From positions 1,054,001 to 1,118,000 of the forward strand of contig OZ345352.1 in assembly GCA_977006965.1 (NCBI GenBank): a stretch of 64,000 bases of DNA, written 5' to 3'. How positions within the stretch are numbered: position 1 is the stretch's first letter; every line of letters begins with the position of its first letter. This document shows positions 34,701-46,139 of this stretch, in pieces. Origin of the DNA: Phymatolithon calcareum. Lineage: Eukaryota; Rhodophyta; Florideophyceae; Hapalidiales. The notes under the pieces are model-generated. The model searched no databases. It saw nothing but the letters and a program-made list of their open reading frames with translations, and was not told where the DNA came from. The position numbers and the translations under genes were made by a program.

Positions 34701-37295
34701 CAACAGGTCAGATTGACTTGACTTTTAATAAAATGAACATACAGTATGACACAGCAGTACAGAATTGTTACAGAACCTTCAAAGGATCATACAGCATCAT
34801 GATGTTCGGGGCCTGTCACACATCATGACATGACTGCAGTACAGTATGAAGCATTCTGATTTTCGGCGGGCATGGCCTCATTTTCATACATGTGGAGAAA
34901 TGATCTGGTATGCACAGCCGGTTGGATGCATGAGAGATTGGCAAGGCACGCGGGAAAGAAATAAATTTATTCCGCAACCCTGGCAATTGTACAGTACTGT
35001 ACTGTACTGATCAATTCGTCTTTTGGGTGTGATGCAGTTTCGAATCTGGGAGTATATGGGGAGCTCAAACACTGCACTGCAGTCTCATACGATTAATGGC
35101 AATGTGGCATCTTAGGAAACCCATATCGGGACATTTGAGACGTCCGATGCAGTATTGTGATCGAGCTTCAATCACCTTGAAGAAGGAGGGCGCAACAAGT
35201 ATCAATTTGAGCTGCGTTTAGCTTCCTCCAGCTTCGACGAGCAGGTTTGATTTCAGAAAAATCCTATGTCGACACGGTGGGACAAGGTGGATATCGAGAT
35301 TGACCCCTTGCGTCCATATTTGTTCAGCTGGACCCTGATGTAATTTTGCATCCATACTGTATACTGTATCTGAATAAAGATTTCCTTTGGTGGGTACTGC
35401 GACCCCAGTTCAAGTGTTGTCACAATTCAAACCAGTGTTGCAGTAGACGAATAATTAAGAATATATTAACTAAGCGCATCGAGTGTTCTGAAGGTGTCTG
35501 AAAGCAACAGGTCAGTAACCCTCAAGCTCGATTACTGGTTGGAGTGCTGGGTGGGTGGACAGTGAGAGCAGGAAGTATTTTTCAAGGATGCTTTCCTATG
35601 ACGTCGGCTACCCCAGTGTCCCGTCCAAACAATGTACAAAAGTAGTGATGAATGCCACTCATTGTTGAGTGGGTCTCGAGAGGACATCGCAAAATGGGCC
35701 ACCACAGTCGTGCACGAAGGAAACATTAACTAGACTATTCCATGTGCGGCGGGTATACTGCATCTCTGTCTGGCTGGCGTGCCTCCCGCGGCAACTTTCC
35801 AGACGTTCTGTCCGATATCAGAGTTGCTGGTAATGGAGAACGTGGCTCTGAGCCAGTTGTGACATTTCACATTACTGAATTTTGGATGATGACGAGCACA
35901 AACAGGCACTGCGTCTTCAGTTGCGAGAATCTTCACAGATCAATCTTAAATTTACGGCAGAACAGCTCAATTGCCTGGAAGCAGTCTTCGCTGTCTAGAC
36001 GTAAGTCGGTCAATGTCGCCATTGGACTTCTGACAAATACTCAATACTTCAACTACTCGAAAGATGACAGAGAATGTTGATGAGGCCAGCAGGCTCCGGC
36101 CCACATTGAGGATGTAGTTGTGAATAACAACCCAACTGCATCTTCAATGTCGTGGGCATCTTAATATGCCAACGGCGTACTGGGGCAGAACGTTTCGTGA
36201 GATAAATTACTGGCTGACCGTCAATTCAAACAAGCTTGCCCGCTGGAACTTTCCACAAGCTCAAAAGCTGTGAAGGTATAAAGTTTTATGACACCGTTCT
36301 CGGCCAGTGTGTCGTTCAATTGCCAAAATGTCATTATTTGTACTACGTTATACAGTATGACGCTTACCTTCTTCACTATCGTGGGAAATGAACTTGTATG
36401 TCACACATTAAATGCAACTCAAGGAGATAGTGACACTGCAAGACATAAATATAACTTGAATCTAGAGTAGGATCGGTAGACCAATACGAAGCATCATATA
36501 TGATTATCAGTGTATGACGACGACACACTGTCAGCGTGCATCAAGATATTTTTTGCCTAATTTCAGATCTCCGCGGGGTGCATCCCCTTCGGTGGGTCCA
36601 GCATTCTCGAGCTTCCCGTGTTTGGCTTTAGAATTAATTAGACTTCCAATCTCTGAATTTTTTTGATCCCGCAGCTTAGGGATTCCTCTTTACGGTATTC
36701 CATTCAAGCGCTAGGCTGTGTAACATTGACATTCTGTGCATGAAAAACTGTTTTGGTCCCAAAGCTATACGAACCACAGCAATGCAACCAGGAGCTCAGA
36801 GCCTTATCATAGTCTCTTCGAAATCACGAAATGCAGTTTTGCCTCTTTCTGCGCCAGACTCTCACTTCAGATGACGGGCAATTTTCATCGATGTGGTCCT
36901 CAAACGCAAGCAAACCACTGTACACGATTGCCGTGACCAATGTATCCCAGTTTGTCATCGGATAACGTCGCATGCACAACACTGATCCTGTACCCAAGTT
37001 CGGGTATTCATGCACGCTCTGCTGCCAGCTGTTCGGTAGTTCCCCCTGCTACATCTATTTGGGGTCCCAACAAACTCAGATGCAAGTAATTCAAATTGTG
37101 CACGGTATGGAAATTGTAAAGAGTTCTCGGCGTCAATTAATTGGGAAAATGCAGTGGTGACTACCGATCCTCCATGCATTCCTCGCAATTGAGAATTCGA
37201 CCACTTTTGCGCACTTCGCCCTCGAGACACACATTGATCGACCATACTGATGGCGTAGCGACTGCTTCTGTACTCAAAATCAGACGCAAGTCATT
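34700..37295. other. Intergenic DNA, no supported gene
   Basis: Only short frames up to 112 residues (35,742-36,080 +) with no recognisable domain. TACAGTACTGTACTG words occur near 34,989. Confidence 0.5.
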
Positions 37296-37308
37296 CAAAC
37301 TAAGCTCA

Positions 37309-37606
37309 CCACCTGTGGTATAGTGGTAAAACTGCCTCCGCGCACCTGTGCGCATATTTCGGTATGATACAGGCAGGAATGTTGAGGTCGCCGGTTTGAG
37401 TCCTGTCACAAGCAAGAATTGAATTAACGTTCCGCAAAGGGCACACGGATGTCGCCGTGGAGTGGTGTGCAGCAGTACTAGCGCGAAGCAGATACGCGAG
37501 TACCAGGAATGGATCCATATCAGGAATATTTAGAGGACCCCTAGTAGATGTTGAATAATGTACACATTGTGTAATTCGAATAACCTGCAATAAACAAACA
37601 AACAAA
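37309..37606 (+). mobile_element. tRNA-derived SINE (298 bp)
   Basis: The head carries an RNA polymerase III A box (TGGTATAGTGGTAAAACTGC, 37,316-37,335) and a B box (GGTTTGAGTCC, about 37,393-37,403). An unrelated body follows, then an (AAAC)n tail. It is flanked by CAAACTAAGCTCA (37296-37308 and 37607-37619). The spacing between the boxes and the lack of a cloverleaf 3' half argue against a functional tRNA gene. It sits about 95 bp upstream of the CRP4 TATA box. Confidence 0.85.
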
Positions 37607-37700
37607 CAAACTAAGCTCAGAAATCTGTGTATTCAACTTCAAGAAGCGGCAGCTGCTGTAAAGAGCACCTGTTGGAGGCTGCCTCTCAGCGCAAAGCCGA

Positions 37701-37707
37701 TATAAGG
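37701..37707 (+). promoter_or_regulatory. TATA box of CRP4
   Basis: TATAAGG in CCGATATAAGGCG, 79 bp before the ATG. It is less canonical than in CRP1-3. Confidence 0.65.
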
Positions 37708-37786
37708 CGATCACAGCGTTCCCGTTTCTTTTTACGTCCACCATCCTGCAGTTCACTCGCACAGCATCACCGCGCAATACAGCAAC

Positions 37787-38392
37787 ATGAAGTTCTCGTT
37801 CGTCTTTCTGCTTGTCGCCATCCTGGCCCTTCTCTCCATCTCCGCCACCGCCTACGGTCCGAGGGCGGTTTGCTACCGCAAGACGCAAAAGTGCTGTTAC
37901 CTCTTCCGCTCCTGTGGGTTTATCGTGAAGAAGTTGCGCGTCCGCCGCCCGTGCCCGTACAAGGTGTGCAAAAAGGAATGCCGCCGCGTCTGCTATCCGC
38001 ACTGCAAGAGCGTGCACGTTACCGTTCCCTACCAGAAATGTTACTTCAAGCCGGTCCGCGTGTGCCGCAAAGTCAAGACTCGTCGAGGTCGCGTTGAGAA
38101 GTGCAAGTATGAGCGTAAGCGCCATTGCCGCACGTATTACAAGAAGGTGTGGAAGCGCGAGTGCCACCCCGTTTGCGAGCGCAAGTGCCACTACCCGTGC
38201 CATGTCGTCAGAGCTGTGTGTGTGTTCGACCGCATCTTCCATCACCCTAAATTCTGCCCGCACCTTAAGTGCTACCGTCCGACTGTTGTAGGGCCTAGCG
38301 GGGCTCCGCGTGATGTCATCTCTCCAAAGGGGAGATTTATTCGGGCCACGAAACCAATTCGCACTGACATCGGTCGTCGTCGCAAGCATTAA
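37787..38392 (+). CDS. CRP4: secreted basic 20-cysteine protein
   Basis: 201 residues with the family signal peptide (about residues 1-20) and all 20 cysteines. Compared with CRP1 and CRP3 it is a few residues shorter between cysteines 11 and 12: the RKWIWVEE segment is reduced to RVEK. The flanking YERKRHCRTYYKKVWKREC block is unchanged. The terminal block is GRFIRATKPIRTD. An AATAAA lies at 38448-38453. A SINE stands just upstream of its promoter. It lies outside the segmental duplication but shares near-identical coding stretches with CRP3. Function is not recognised. Confidence 0.85.
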   Translation: MKFSFVFLLVAILALLSISATAYGPRAVCYRKTQKCCYLFRSCGFIVKKLRVRRPCPYKVCKKECRRVCYPHCKSVHVTVPYQKCYFKPVRVCRKVKTRRGRVEKCKYERKRHCRTYYKKVWKRECHPVCERKCHYPCHVVRAVCVFDRIFHHPKFCPHLKCYRPTVVGPSGAPRDVISPKGRFIRATKPIRTDIGRRRKH

Positions 38393-38453
38393 GTTTTCAA
38401 ATGTTGCGATCTTAAGCCTGTTAAAGTCTTAGCCGTACAATCGTTACAATAAA

Positions 38454-39540
38454 TGAAGAACCTTTTTCAGTATGATTATCAGCCACTTGCGCTTTTTCTT
38501 TGGTAGTGTGAATGACCACTCACCTGTTTGCGCTTGCAATATTCGTGCCTCAACAATTGCATGCTTATAGAAACGATGTTCTTCGACTCCTTGAGCTACA
38601 TTTGTAAGCAATGACTCTTAATGGGTACCCATGAAAGCGCCGTTACGCGTGCACTTGGCAAACCGTCCCCGTCTTCCATTGTTCTCAGGAACAGTGATTT
38701 GAAGACAGCGCGCGGCTCAGCAATCAACATCCCAGTCGTTCTCTGCTCGAAATGCATACTGTATGTCTGCTCTTTTCCATCTCAAATTAACTCCGATTTC
38801 TGAATACTGTAGCTGCAACTCTGCCGAACTCGGTCATCGATTTATGCAGCCTAGAGTTACTTGCCTATATGATAATATGGCATGGCCAAAGAGCATCTTG
38901 AGATGGCCTCGTTAAAGAAGGAAAGGGTTCTTCGCCATGCACAATGAATTACTTCAGGAGCAATCATGGGCACTCCATAGGTCTCGACTTCAAGTGGATA
39001 CCAGCGCGCTAATACGACATGAAAATATAGCTGTGAAAAACCTTGAGAAGGAAAATGTGCATGATCCCATAGTCACACAACAAGTGCTGAGTCTCCCATG
39101 GCGGGCAAAGCAATATTGCCGTTGCCGAAGGGATACTGCGAGACGCATTTGTCCACTGCACGTAAGGCGCTGAGTCGCCACGCAAGAGCACAAGCTCGAG
39201 CGCAAGTGTCGAAATCAAGGGCGTCAAAGCTAGGGCGAACGGCGCGAACCACAAGCTGTATTCCTTCGGTGCTTATTCCTCCAGCGTCACGCAGAACGCC
39301 CACGAACATTCTACCTGCATCGGCACGCTCAGTCATAGAGATGCGAAACGCGGTGCTATGCTCGTGCTGTTCTTGCCGTGGTGTGTTCCGCCCGTGCCTA
39401 GTAGGCACGAGGTACCTCTGTAAGCAATCAGGATAGGTGGTTAGCTGCCGTGGGGTCCTGTGACTAGCTTCGTGGCGTGCGGCAGGCGACTTACAGCACG
39501 CGAGCTGTCGTGATTGACAACAGACATGCTGCGGATCTAT
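38454..39540. other. Intergenic DNA; one GC-rich minus frame of doubtful status
   Basis: The minus frame 39,073-39,408 (111 residues, with a MTERADAGRMFVGVLRDAGG segment) has coding-like codon use but no start context, TATA box or recognisable family. It could be an exon or TE remnant. It is not called as a gene. Confidence 0.35.
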
Positions 39541-40030
39541 TAGAACGGGATATAAAGTCCGCCCTTTCGGCGGAAGAAGGAAGGTTGGACTTATGGTGCT
39601 TTTATGTCGACTTTGCTTGTAGACTGTCGTATTCCCTCGAGGTCCCTCACGGGACCAGAGGTGGGCTTTTAAAGACCACCGAACCGTGGAACACCAACCA
39701 TAAGAATCTCTTCACCGGACAGCATAGAATCAGTTTATTTTGTGCAGCTGGTGCTATAAATGTTTGTAAGAGGGACGCTGATGTAGTGTGAAATGCCGCT
39801 CTTTCCTGGCTTTCATTCATGCAACGGTTGTGTTCGACGAAAAAAAAGTCCAACGTGCAGTGCTTGTACCACACATTCATGTAGCGGGACAGTAGTATAA
39901 GCTTGGCTGTTGCGACGATCAATAAAATCGATATTGGTCAAATGATTTATTTTTAGTTGGCAGTTATTTACGATCAACCTCTCCCTTGTGCGATAACTTT
40001 TAAATAAAAATATAGATTTCTTCTTCTTCA
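39540..40030 (+). mobile_element. LINE family I 3' end, diverged, downstream of CRP5
   Basis: GGGACCAGAGGTGGGCTTTT (39,653 onward) matches the family 3' UTR. A TTTTAAATAAAAATATAG junction with (TTC)n at about 39,990-40,028 is the tail. A short DIKSALSAEEGRL reading upstream resembles the C-terminal coding end. The middle (about 39,750-39,985) is not recognised. The tail ends about 35 bp from the CRP5 stop codon, so the LINE and CRP5 are convergent. Confidence 0.6.
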
Positions 40031-40064
40031 CAAAGTGAACTATAACATTTCTAAGACGTCGGCG

Positions 40065-40667
40065 TTACTTGTGGGACTTGACAATCTTTTTCTCAACCTC
40101 TGTGTGCTTGATGAATCTTCCCTTCTTCCCAACGACATACTTCGGTTCCTCATGACGTCCGCTGTACTCGTACTTGTCGCACTTAAGCTTCGGACAAAAC
40201 TTGGGGAAGTGAAAGATGCGGTAGTTAACGCAGACGGCATACACGATGTCACACTTGGGTCTACAAATCTTCTTGCATACGGGCGGATAACACAACTTCT
40301 TCCAGACGTGCTTGGTCACACAGTACGGTTTGGTGATATACTTGCAATGATATTTCCGGACATAGTGGTGTCCGTGCCAGACCTTGACCTTATAGCATAC
40401 GCGCTCGGACTTGGGGATGCATTTCCGAAATGGCTTCCTGACGTATTTGCAGGGCGTTTTGCAGTGCGTTTTGCAGACAGGCTTGCACACGTTATAGTTG
40501 CACGTTTTCACGACACGCACCTTCTTAACGATGTAGTCGCAAGGGTGGAAATTGTAGCAGCACTTCTGGGTCTTGTGGAAGCAAACCGCCGGGTGTGCGT
40601 AGGTGGCCGCGCAAGGGGTTGAGAGCGCCAGGATGGCGCTGACGAGCAGGATGAGGGCGAACTTCAT
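40065..40667 (-). CDS. CRP5: divergent secreted 20-cysteine protein
   Basis: 200 residues, the most diverged member. The signal peptide (MKFALILLVSAILALS) and the 20 cysteines are kept. So are the CFHKTQKCCYNF and YRIFHFPKFCPKLKC blocks. One residue is gained between cysteines 14 and 15 (LCYPPVC). The basic residues are more Lys/His and less Arg than elsewhere, and the C-terminal tail replaces RATKPIRTD with a Lys/Glu-rich end. Candidate TATA sequences on minus are TTATAAG at 40,755-40,749 (82 bp before the ATG) and TATATAA at 40,774-40,768. A possible minus-strand AATAAA lies at 39,951-39,946. Function is not recognised. Confidence 0.85.
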   Translation of the reverse strand: MKFALILLVSAILALSTPCAATYAHPAVCFHKTQKCCYNFHPCDYIVKKVRVVKTCNYNVCKPVCKTHCKTPCKYVRKPFRKCIPKSERVCYKVKVWHGHHYVRKYHCKYITKPYCVTKHVWKKLCYPPVCKKICRPKCDIVYAVCVNYRIFHFPKFCPKLKCDKYEYSGRHEEPKYVVGKKGRFIKHTEVEKKIVKSHK

Positions 40668-40748
40668 GGTGGTGGGTGATGTAATGGAGTCGAAGGAGGG
40701 TGCTGATATGCGAGAGGTGCTAGGGGGGTTTGATGGAGCGAGCTGCTA

Positions 40749-40774
40749 CTTATAACAGAAGCATGACTTATATA
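40749..40774 (-). promoter_or_regulatory. TATA region of CRP5
   Basis: Two candidates on the minus strand, TATATAA (40,774-40,768) and TTATAAG (40,755-40,749). The second better matches the 66-80 bp TATA-to-ATG spacing of the family. Confidence 0.55.
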
Positions 40775-40779
40775 GGGCT

Positions 40780-43700
40780 CGGCATCGATGTATCAAATAG
40801 TTGGCAGCCTACTTCCCGTTGGAGATTCAGGTGGAGCTGCACGCACCAGAGCCACGACATGGTTGGAATTGAACAGCCATGCCTTAAGTGAGCTCCGAGT
40901 CCGGAAGGTAGGCATCAAGTCAGAGGTGGCAGTAAAATAGTACTGCATAGAGAGTTTGCAGCAATCTAAAGTAGAGAAGGCGCCATAACTGCTGCTTCTA
41001 TCATCTGTTTCACTGACGTGCGACTGGAGGGACATGTACTGTACTGTCCAGAGCGCCAGTGCGTACAGCAATGTCGCTCGCCAACCAAGGCAAACTGGCT
41101 GTGATTGGACAGTAATATCAATGTTTCCAGCGGAATTACCTTACACGTATGTGCCGATCTGGCCGACAAGTCGTGGCCAGCTGTAACAGATGGTGTATCG
41201 ATGAGGTTTTCGGCTGTAAAGAATTTATGACAACATCGATATGCCAATTCCCACTGAACTATCATTTTTGAATTTCACCAGAGGTTCAAATCATCATGGC
41301 GGGCGAGACTGCCCAATGGGAGGGCTTTGGCACTGCGACATGGAGCTACTCACCTAGTATTGGCTGTTTTGTGCTTACTGTTTCGTACAAGCAGGAGAAT
41401 TTTAGGAGGGCGACAAAAACAGGAGAGGTGTCATACCGAATTTTAATGATAAGCCTATGTGGCGTCCGTATGAAGCAGAGCAGGTAAGGCGAAATTGTAT
41501 CATAAATGTATCCGGTTGATAGAAAAAAATCCAGCTTACAGCTCGCGTACATTATGGACCGTAATGCAGCGAAGCCTCTCATTGCAGTATACCATCCTGG
41601 AGAGAAATAATAGAGAAGTAGGTTTTCGAGCTCTGCCTGTGCACTGTGCACAAAACGTGCACATCTCGCGCCCGTGGCTTTCGTGATTTTCAAAAGTTGC
41701 CCGCGAAAATTCGAGAAGTAGCCATTGCGCGCAAGGCGGATTTAACCATATTTTAATTAATGAAACGGAAGACTTGGAGGTATGGCTCGCGTCTTTTGTC
41801 GTGTGTAACAGCGATGGACGTGAGCGGAACGTTCTCGGAGGCGAGTAGCTCGTCTGACGAGCCCGGACTTCAATCTGCTGTGAGTTCTGGGCTGGAACAA
41901 GGGGCTTGGTCGCGCGCTCGAGCGCAAAAGATCATTTGTCGGTGGTCCTCGCTTGAGAGAAATGCTCGCATTATCCATTTCTGCGAAATATAACCTATCA
42001 TTTGCGGCCACGTTGCCACAATTTCATCAGCTAATCACGAAAGCGCCCGCACGAGCGCCTCGGAATCCGACATGGCACCGCAGTGTTTATTGCAATTCCA
42101 TTGGCCGTCGTCGAACGACGGCTCTGTCAGAGCGCTGCTAGAATTGAGCTTCATCACTTACTGTAAATTTTGATACAAAGATTTCCTAATAATTAATCTG
42201 ACACAACGCAGGCCATATTTTTAATAAACGTTTTGAAACATCAAGTTTCTGCTTTTGTCCCAGCAATGTTTGTCTTATGTAAGCTGTTACGCAAGGCATT
42301 AGGAACCTTGGTTGACCACACCAACCTCGTCTGCTGTTCTTTCCTCCATGCTCTCCCCTCTGATTACTCGCAAAAACTGACAGCATCGCGTGAAATGGCT
42401 CCGGAATCTTGCAGGATGGAAACCCTCATCTCAGATGTGTAAGCAGTTCATATCGACTCCTTCCGCCGACTCCCCACGATTCGTACGGGTTCTTACTGTA
42501 GAGACAATGCATGTCTGTGCATTACGCAAGAGACGGGGATATGTGATGTTTTATTTTAATAGATCCCCAAACCAAAAGACGCAATCACAGCGTACACGGT
42601 GGTAATAAACCAGTGCGATCAGTCGCGATGTGGGGTGCCCTGGCTTCGTCAGCAATTGGTCTCTCCATTAGTCTCGATAACATCTTAGCACTACCCCCCT
42701 ATATCTCTTTGATTAGGGCGTGGCTACGTCCGTCCCTCGCGCAGAGCGAAAATCTTTAAGATTTCAGTTACTCTTCTAGGTAGAAAAGTCGTCATTGAAG
42801 ACCAAGGTTTCACAGATGCACAATGGTCCCTTCCACCATGCTCCATGATACGCAATATATTTCCCAGATTTCAGTTCACCAACACATTCTACTTAGTTTT
42901 CCGACTGATGTACTTCATTGCAGTGTGCTATTGGCGACAGTATGGACCACGATATCGTTGCGGAGTATGGGGTCCAACCCGATCGCAATGCCACACATAC
43001 TTCCAATAGCAAAGCCAACCGCGATGTCTCATCCAAGTTTAGCATCAACCGCAACTGAAGCTTCAACGGCATGCACATCTTTCGCACGGTCCCTGTGAAA
43101 GGCGGGGGAGGGAAATCTTAAGGTCTTGAGTCTCGATATGCTCTTAGGATAGAAGTTCCAATCGCCATCTCCGATTAGCATTGGCTGTCGACTGAAAGAA
43201 ATATCATACCGTTGAAGCCACATGCCGCTGCCGGTGCTGTGGGCTCCCTATTACAGAGCATGTCCACCATGGTGCTGGTGTTTTTGCCTACGTTTCCGCT
43301 TGTCGCGACGCTTCAATGCTCTCTGGTTTATGAACAACCACAGCATAACGGATTTGCTGAATGAAGTTCCACGGATGCATCGCGAATTGAAGAACCAATT
43401 GGGCAACATTGTGGGGCAATACATATCTCAGGTGAGTGCATATTGAAGGCAATCGGATCCCGAGTCACTATGAAATTCCCTGTAAATGTTCTGGAAAAGA
43501 AACCCTTACCCAATCAAAGGCGCTTCCACTAATGGATATATACAGCCCGGTCCTTAATGAGGCCACTAATCAGTCTGGGCTGATTGCCATACCAAGTTTG
43601 CCGAAACGATGCACAGTTCACACTGCCGCACTGAACTGATTATTCACCAGCTCATCAGGGATTGCGCTACTATGGCGGTACAAGAAAAAAGCCGCAAAAG

Positions 43701-45150
43701 AGGCTTTAGTATGAGACGCCCCCCTGTCCAAGCTATGCTAACTTCGAGAAGTGCAGGTTGTAGACTTCCTGCTCATATGCTGTAGTGGGCGAGCGTCTGC
43801 AAGTTAGCATATTGGTCTAGTTGCATTCGACCAGAAGACACCGTGAAACCCAGAAAAACACCTCGCTTCTGAACAGTGAGAAGCTTGTCAAGTGATCAAC
43901 TTTGTGTAACTATTGAAGAAATGCAGAATGAATATGATCTGACATCACTAGAAATCAGCGCCAAAAAGTACAAGGAAGAGATTGCCTATTCACATAGGCT
44001 AACAAACTTCATGTTCACACCAACGGCACATGACCGTTTTCACCAATCAGACTGGCAACCTCTGTTCTTTTCAAAATCTCATCGACTACGAGCCGAGCAG
44101 AATCGCATGCTGCAAACGGTAATGTAGAGCACTATGCTATTGACTTCGACCCTGGAATAGCTGCGTTCCTTAAGAAGCGATCTTACTTGACTGTCCCGAA
44201 AGATGACCGGAAATTAGGTAAACGGCTTTGAATATTGAAATGGAATTAAAACACTTGCAAGTGGAGGATCAAGAGACAATCGTGATCCCGCAACTATTGG
44301 AGCTGTTCAAGACTGCACAGTATGGAACAGAGGGCGGCATCGTCATCTGTTAATTCAATACAGCTTGAACCGTCTGCAACTGTGATCCAGTACTTGATAT
44401 ACACTAACTGCATTGTAATACTCGACGAGAGTGCTTTCGACGATGATGAATAGATTCTCGTCGTCCTGTATGGTAACCAGAAACAGAAAAATTACTATTA
44501 TGGGATGCGCTTCGCAGAAGATAGCAAGAGGCTCACATTCGTTTAAGGTTTGCATACGAATTCCAAGGGACTTTAGGAAACAAGGAGGAACAGAAATCAA
44601 GTTGTACTTGTCTAAGCAGGCAATACAGGACCAGCTCCTCGTTTGTATGGGCATTCCACGGCTCTTTGTTTAAATGGAAAAACGCCAGTGCTACTCCAGG
44701 ATCCCATTTCGTCGTCAGAAGAAGAAGAAGTGTAAATTTTTATTCAAAAGTTACGAACGCATCTGCAGCCCCTTGGAGCAGCTTTGCGAGTGCCATGCGA
44801 GCATAGCGAGGGTCTGACTTGATTTTCGACTAGTGGGTGCGACACCATCTGGTGGGGTACCAAAACCTACTTCTGAATCAGGTTTTCGTCATCAGAGAAA
44901 ACATTAGTCTAGAATGCGATTTCTGAAATCTAGTTAATCGAACAGTTGTACTGTCAGAACATTGCTCTATGATACTGGCTGTCTTCACCGTGTCGATACG
45001 AAAAATGTCTCAAGGCTCAGATGCTCAATATAGGTACCAGCCCTCCAGCCGCACCTCTATGGCTCGCCGATCTTGAGAAGAGATCTTACTCGATTGTACA
45101 CATAAGCTGCGCCTCTCTCACTTCTCAGCGCTAGTTAAAGCTGAAATGCA
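40780..45150. other. Intergenic DNA with LINE fragments, no supported gene
   Basis: Frames of 60-115 residues without recognisable domains. Inside are a LINE family II 3' stub (about 42,536-42,573, minus: GGGGATATGTGATGTTTTA) and the family I fragment at 44,720-44,884. A plus frame at 41,815-41,991 begins with an acidic Ser-rich run (SEASSSSDEPG) that faintly recalls the Harbinger transposase N-terminus, but it has no DDE region. Confidence 0.45.
44720..44884 (-). mobile_element. LINE family I 3' fragment (165 bp)
   Basis: A (GAA)n junction and the family 3' UTR. Flanked by TTCGTCGTCAGA (44708-44719) and TTCGTCATCAGA (44885-44896), with one mismatch. Confidence 0.82.
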
Positions 45151-45441
45151 TGTGAGATGGGAATGGTGGTACAAATGCAATACAAGGAACAGACGAAGAT
45201 TATCACCCACGATAGTGACCCTCGTATAATTGCGAGAACCCAGATCCGTATACTGTTGGAGGGAAAAGAGGAGAATCTGCTCAACGAGTTTATGATTTTT
45301 GTGGTATATGAATTACGAAGACGCTTTGTTTTTATTCGATGTGATTGCATTGAAAAGAATAGAAAACCTCATGAGCACAGCGCTGGAGACCATGACGCCA
45401 AAGCGATAGAAATCAAGTAGCTGAGGCAAGCAGCCGAAACC

Positions 45442-46059
45442 TTAGTGCTTGCGACGATCGACATCAGTGCGAATCGGCTTGGTGGCCCTCACAAAGGTAC
45501 CTCTCTTGGAGATCACAGGACGCGGAGTGGCACTCGGACCTTCAAACGTCGGGCGGTCGCACCTGAGGTACGGGCAGAACTTCGGAAAGTGGAAGATGCG
45601 GTAATACCTACACACAGCCTTGACGTTGTAGCAACGGTGGCGGCACTTATGTTCGCACACGGGACGGCAAACCTCTCTGGTGATCCTCTTGTAGAAAGTG
45701 CGGCAGTGGCGCTTTCGTTCATAGCGGCATTTCTCCTCCCAGACCCACTTGCGGCGGCGTTCGACACGGACTTTTTTGCAGACACGAACCGGCTTGAATT
45801 CGCACTTTTGATGAGGCACTGTCTTGTGGACAGGCTTGCAGTCCCGGCGGCAATGCCTACGGCACTCCTTCTTGCAATGCTTGTAGTCACAACGTTTCGT
45901 GACCTCCTTCTTCTTGACGATGTAGCCGCACTGTCGGAAACGGTAGCAACACTTGATGGTCTTCCTGAAGCAGATGGCATTCGGGACCGAAGCAGTGGCG
46001 GAGACGGAGAGCACCGCTAGGATGATGGGGAGGAGGAGGAGGACGATCGAGTACTTCAT
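45442..46059 (-). CDS. CRP6: secreted basic 20-cysteine protein
   Basis: 205 residues, closest to CRP2 (the VRVERRRKWVWEEKC and CRPVCEHKC blocks). The signal peptide is residues 1-23 (MKYSIV, Leu/Ile core, SATA). All 20 cysteines and the HFPKFCPYLRCDRPTFEGPS and RATKPIRTD blocks are present. A second ATG-rich 5' flank lies upstream, but the chosen start gives the family-typical signal peptide and a 72-bp distance to the TATA box. A possible minus-strand AATAAA lies at 45,336-45,331. Function is not recognised. Confidence 0.85.
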   Translation of the reverse strand: MKYSIVLLLLPIILAVLSVSATASVPNAICFRKTIKCCYRFRQCGYIVKKKEVTKRCDYKHCKKECRRHCRRDCKPVHKTVPHQKCEFKPVRVCKKVRVERRRKWVWEEKCRYERKRHCRTFYKRITREVCRPVCEHKCRHRCYNVKAVCRYYRIFHFPKFCPYLRCDRPTFEGPSATPRPVISKRGTFVRATKPIRTDVDRRKH

Positions 46060-46130
46060 GATGATGGGGTATTGGCAGGATGGATTGCGAGATGCTTGAT
46101 TGAAGGTGTGTGGAGAGAGACAAGATCGCC

Positions 46131-46137
46131 TTTTATA
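46131..46137 (-). promoter_or_regulatory. TATA box of CRP6
   Basis: On minus, TATAAAA in CCTATAAAAGGCG. The core and the following GGC match CRP2 exactly. Confidence 0.75.
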
Positions 46138-46139
46138 GG

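Noticed and set aside
37309-37410. Functional tRNA gene
   Set aside because: A and B boxes are present, but cloverleaf pairing is poor, the body continues for 200 bp more, and there is an (AAAC)n tail with a target duplication: a SINE.
40035-40622. 195-residue plus frame opposite CRP5 and a similar frame opposite CRP6
   Set aside because: Antisense shadows of CRP5 and CRP6 for the same reasons.
41815-41991. Second Harbinger transposase start
   Set aside because: Only an acidic serine-rich run is shared; no DDE motifs or inverted repeats nearby.
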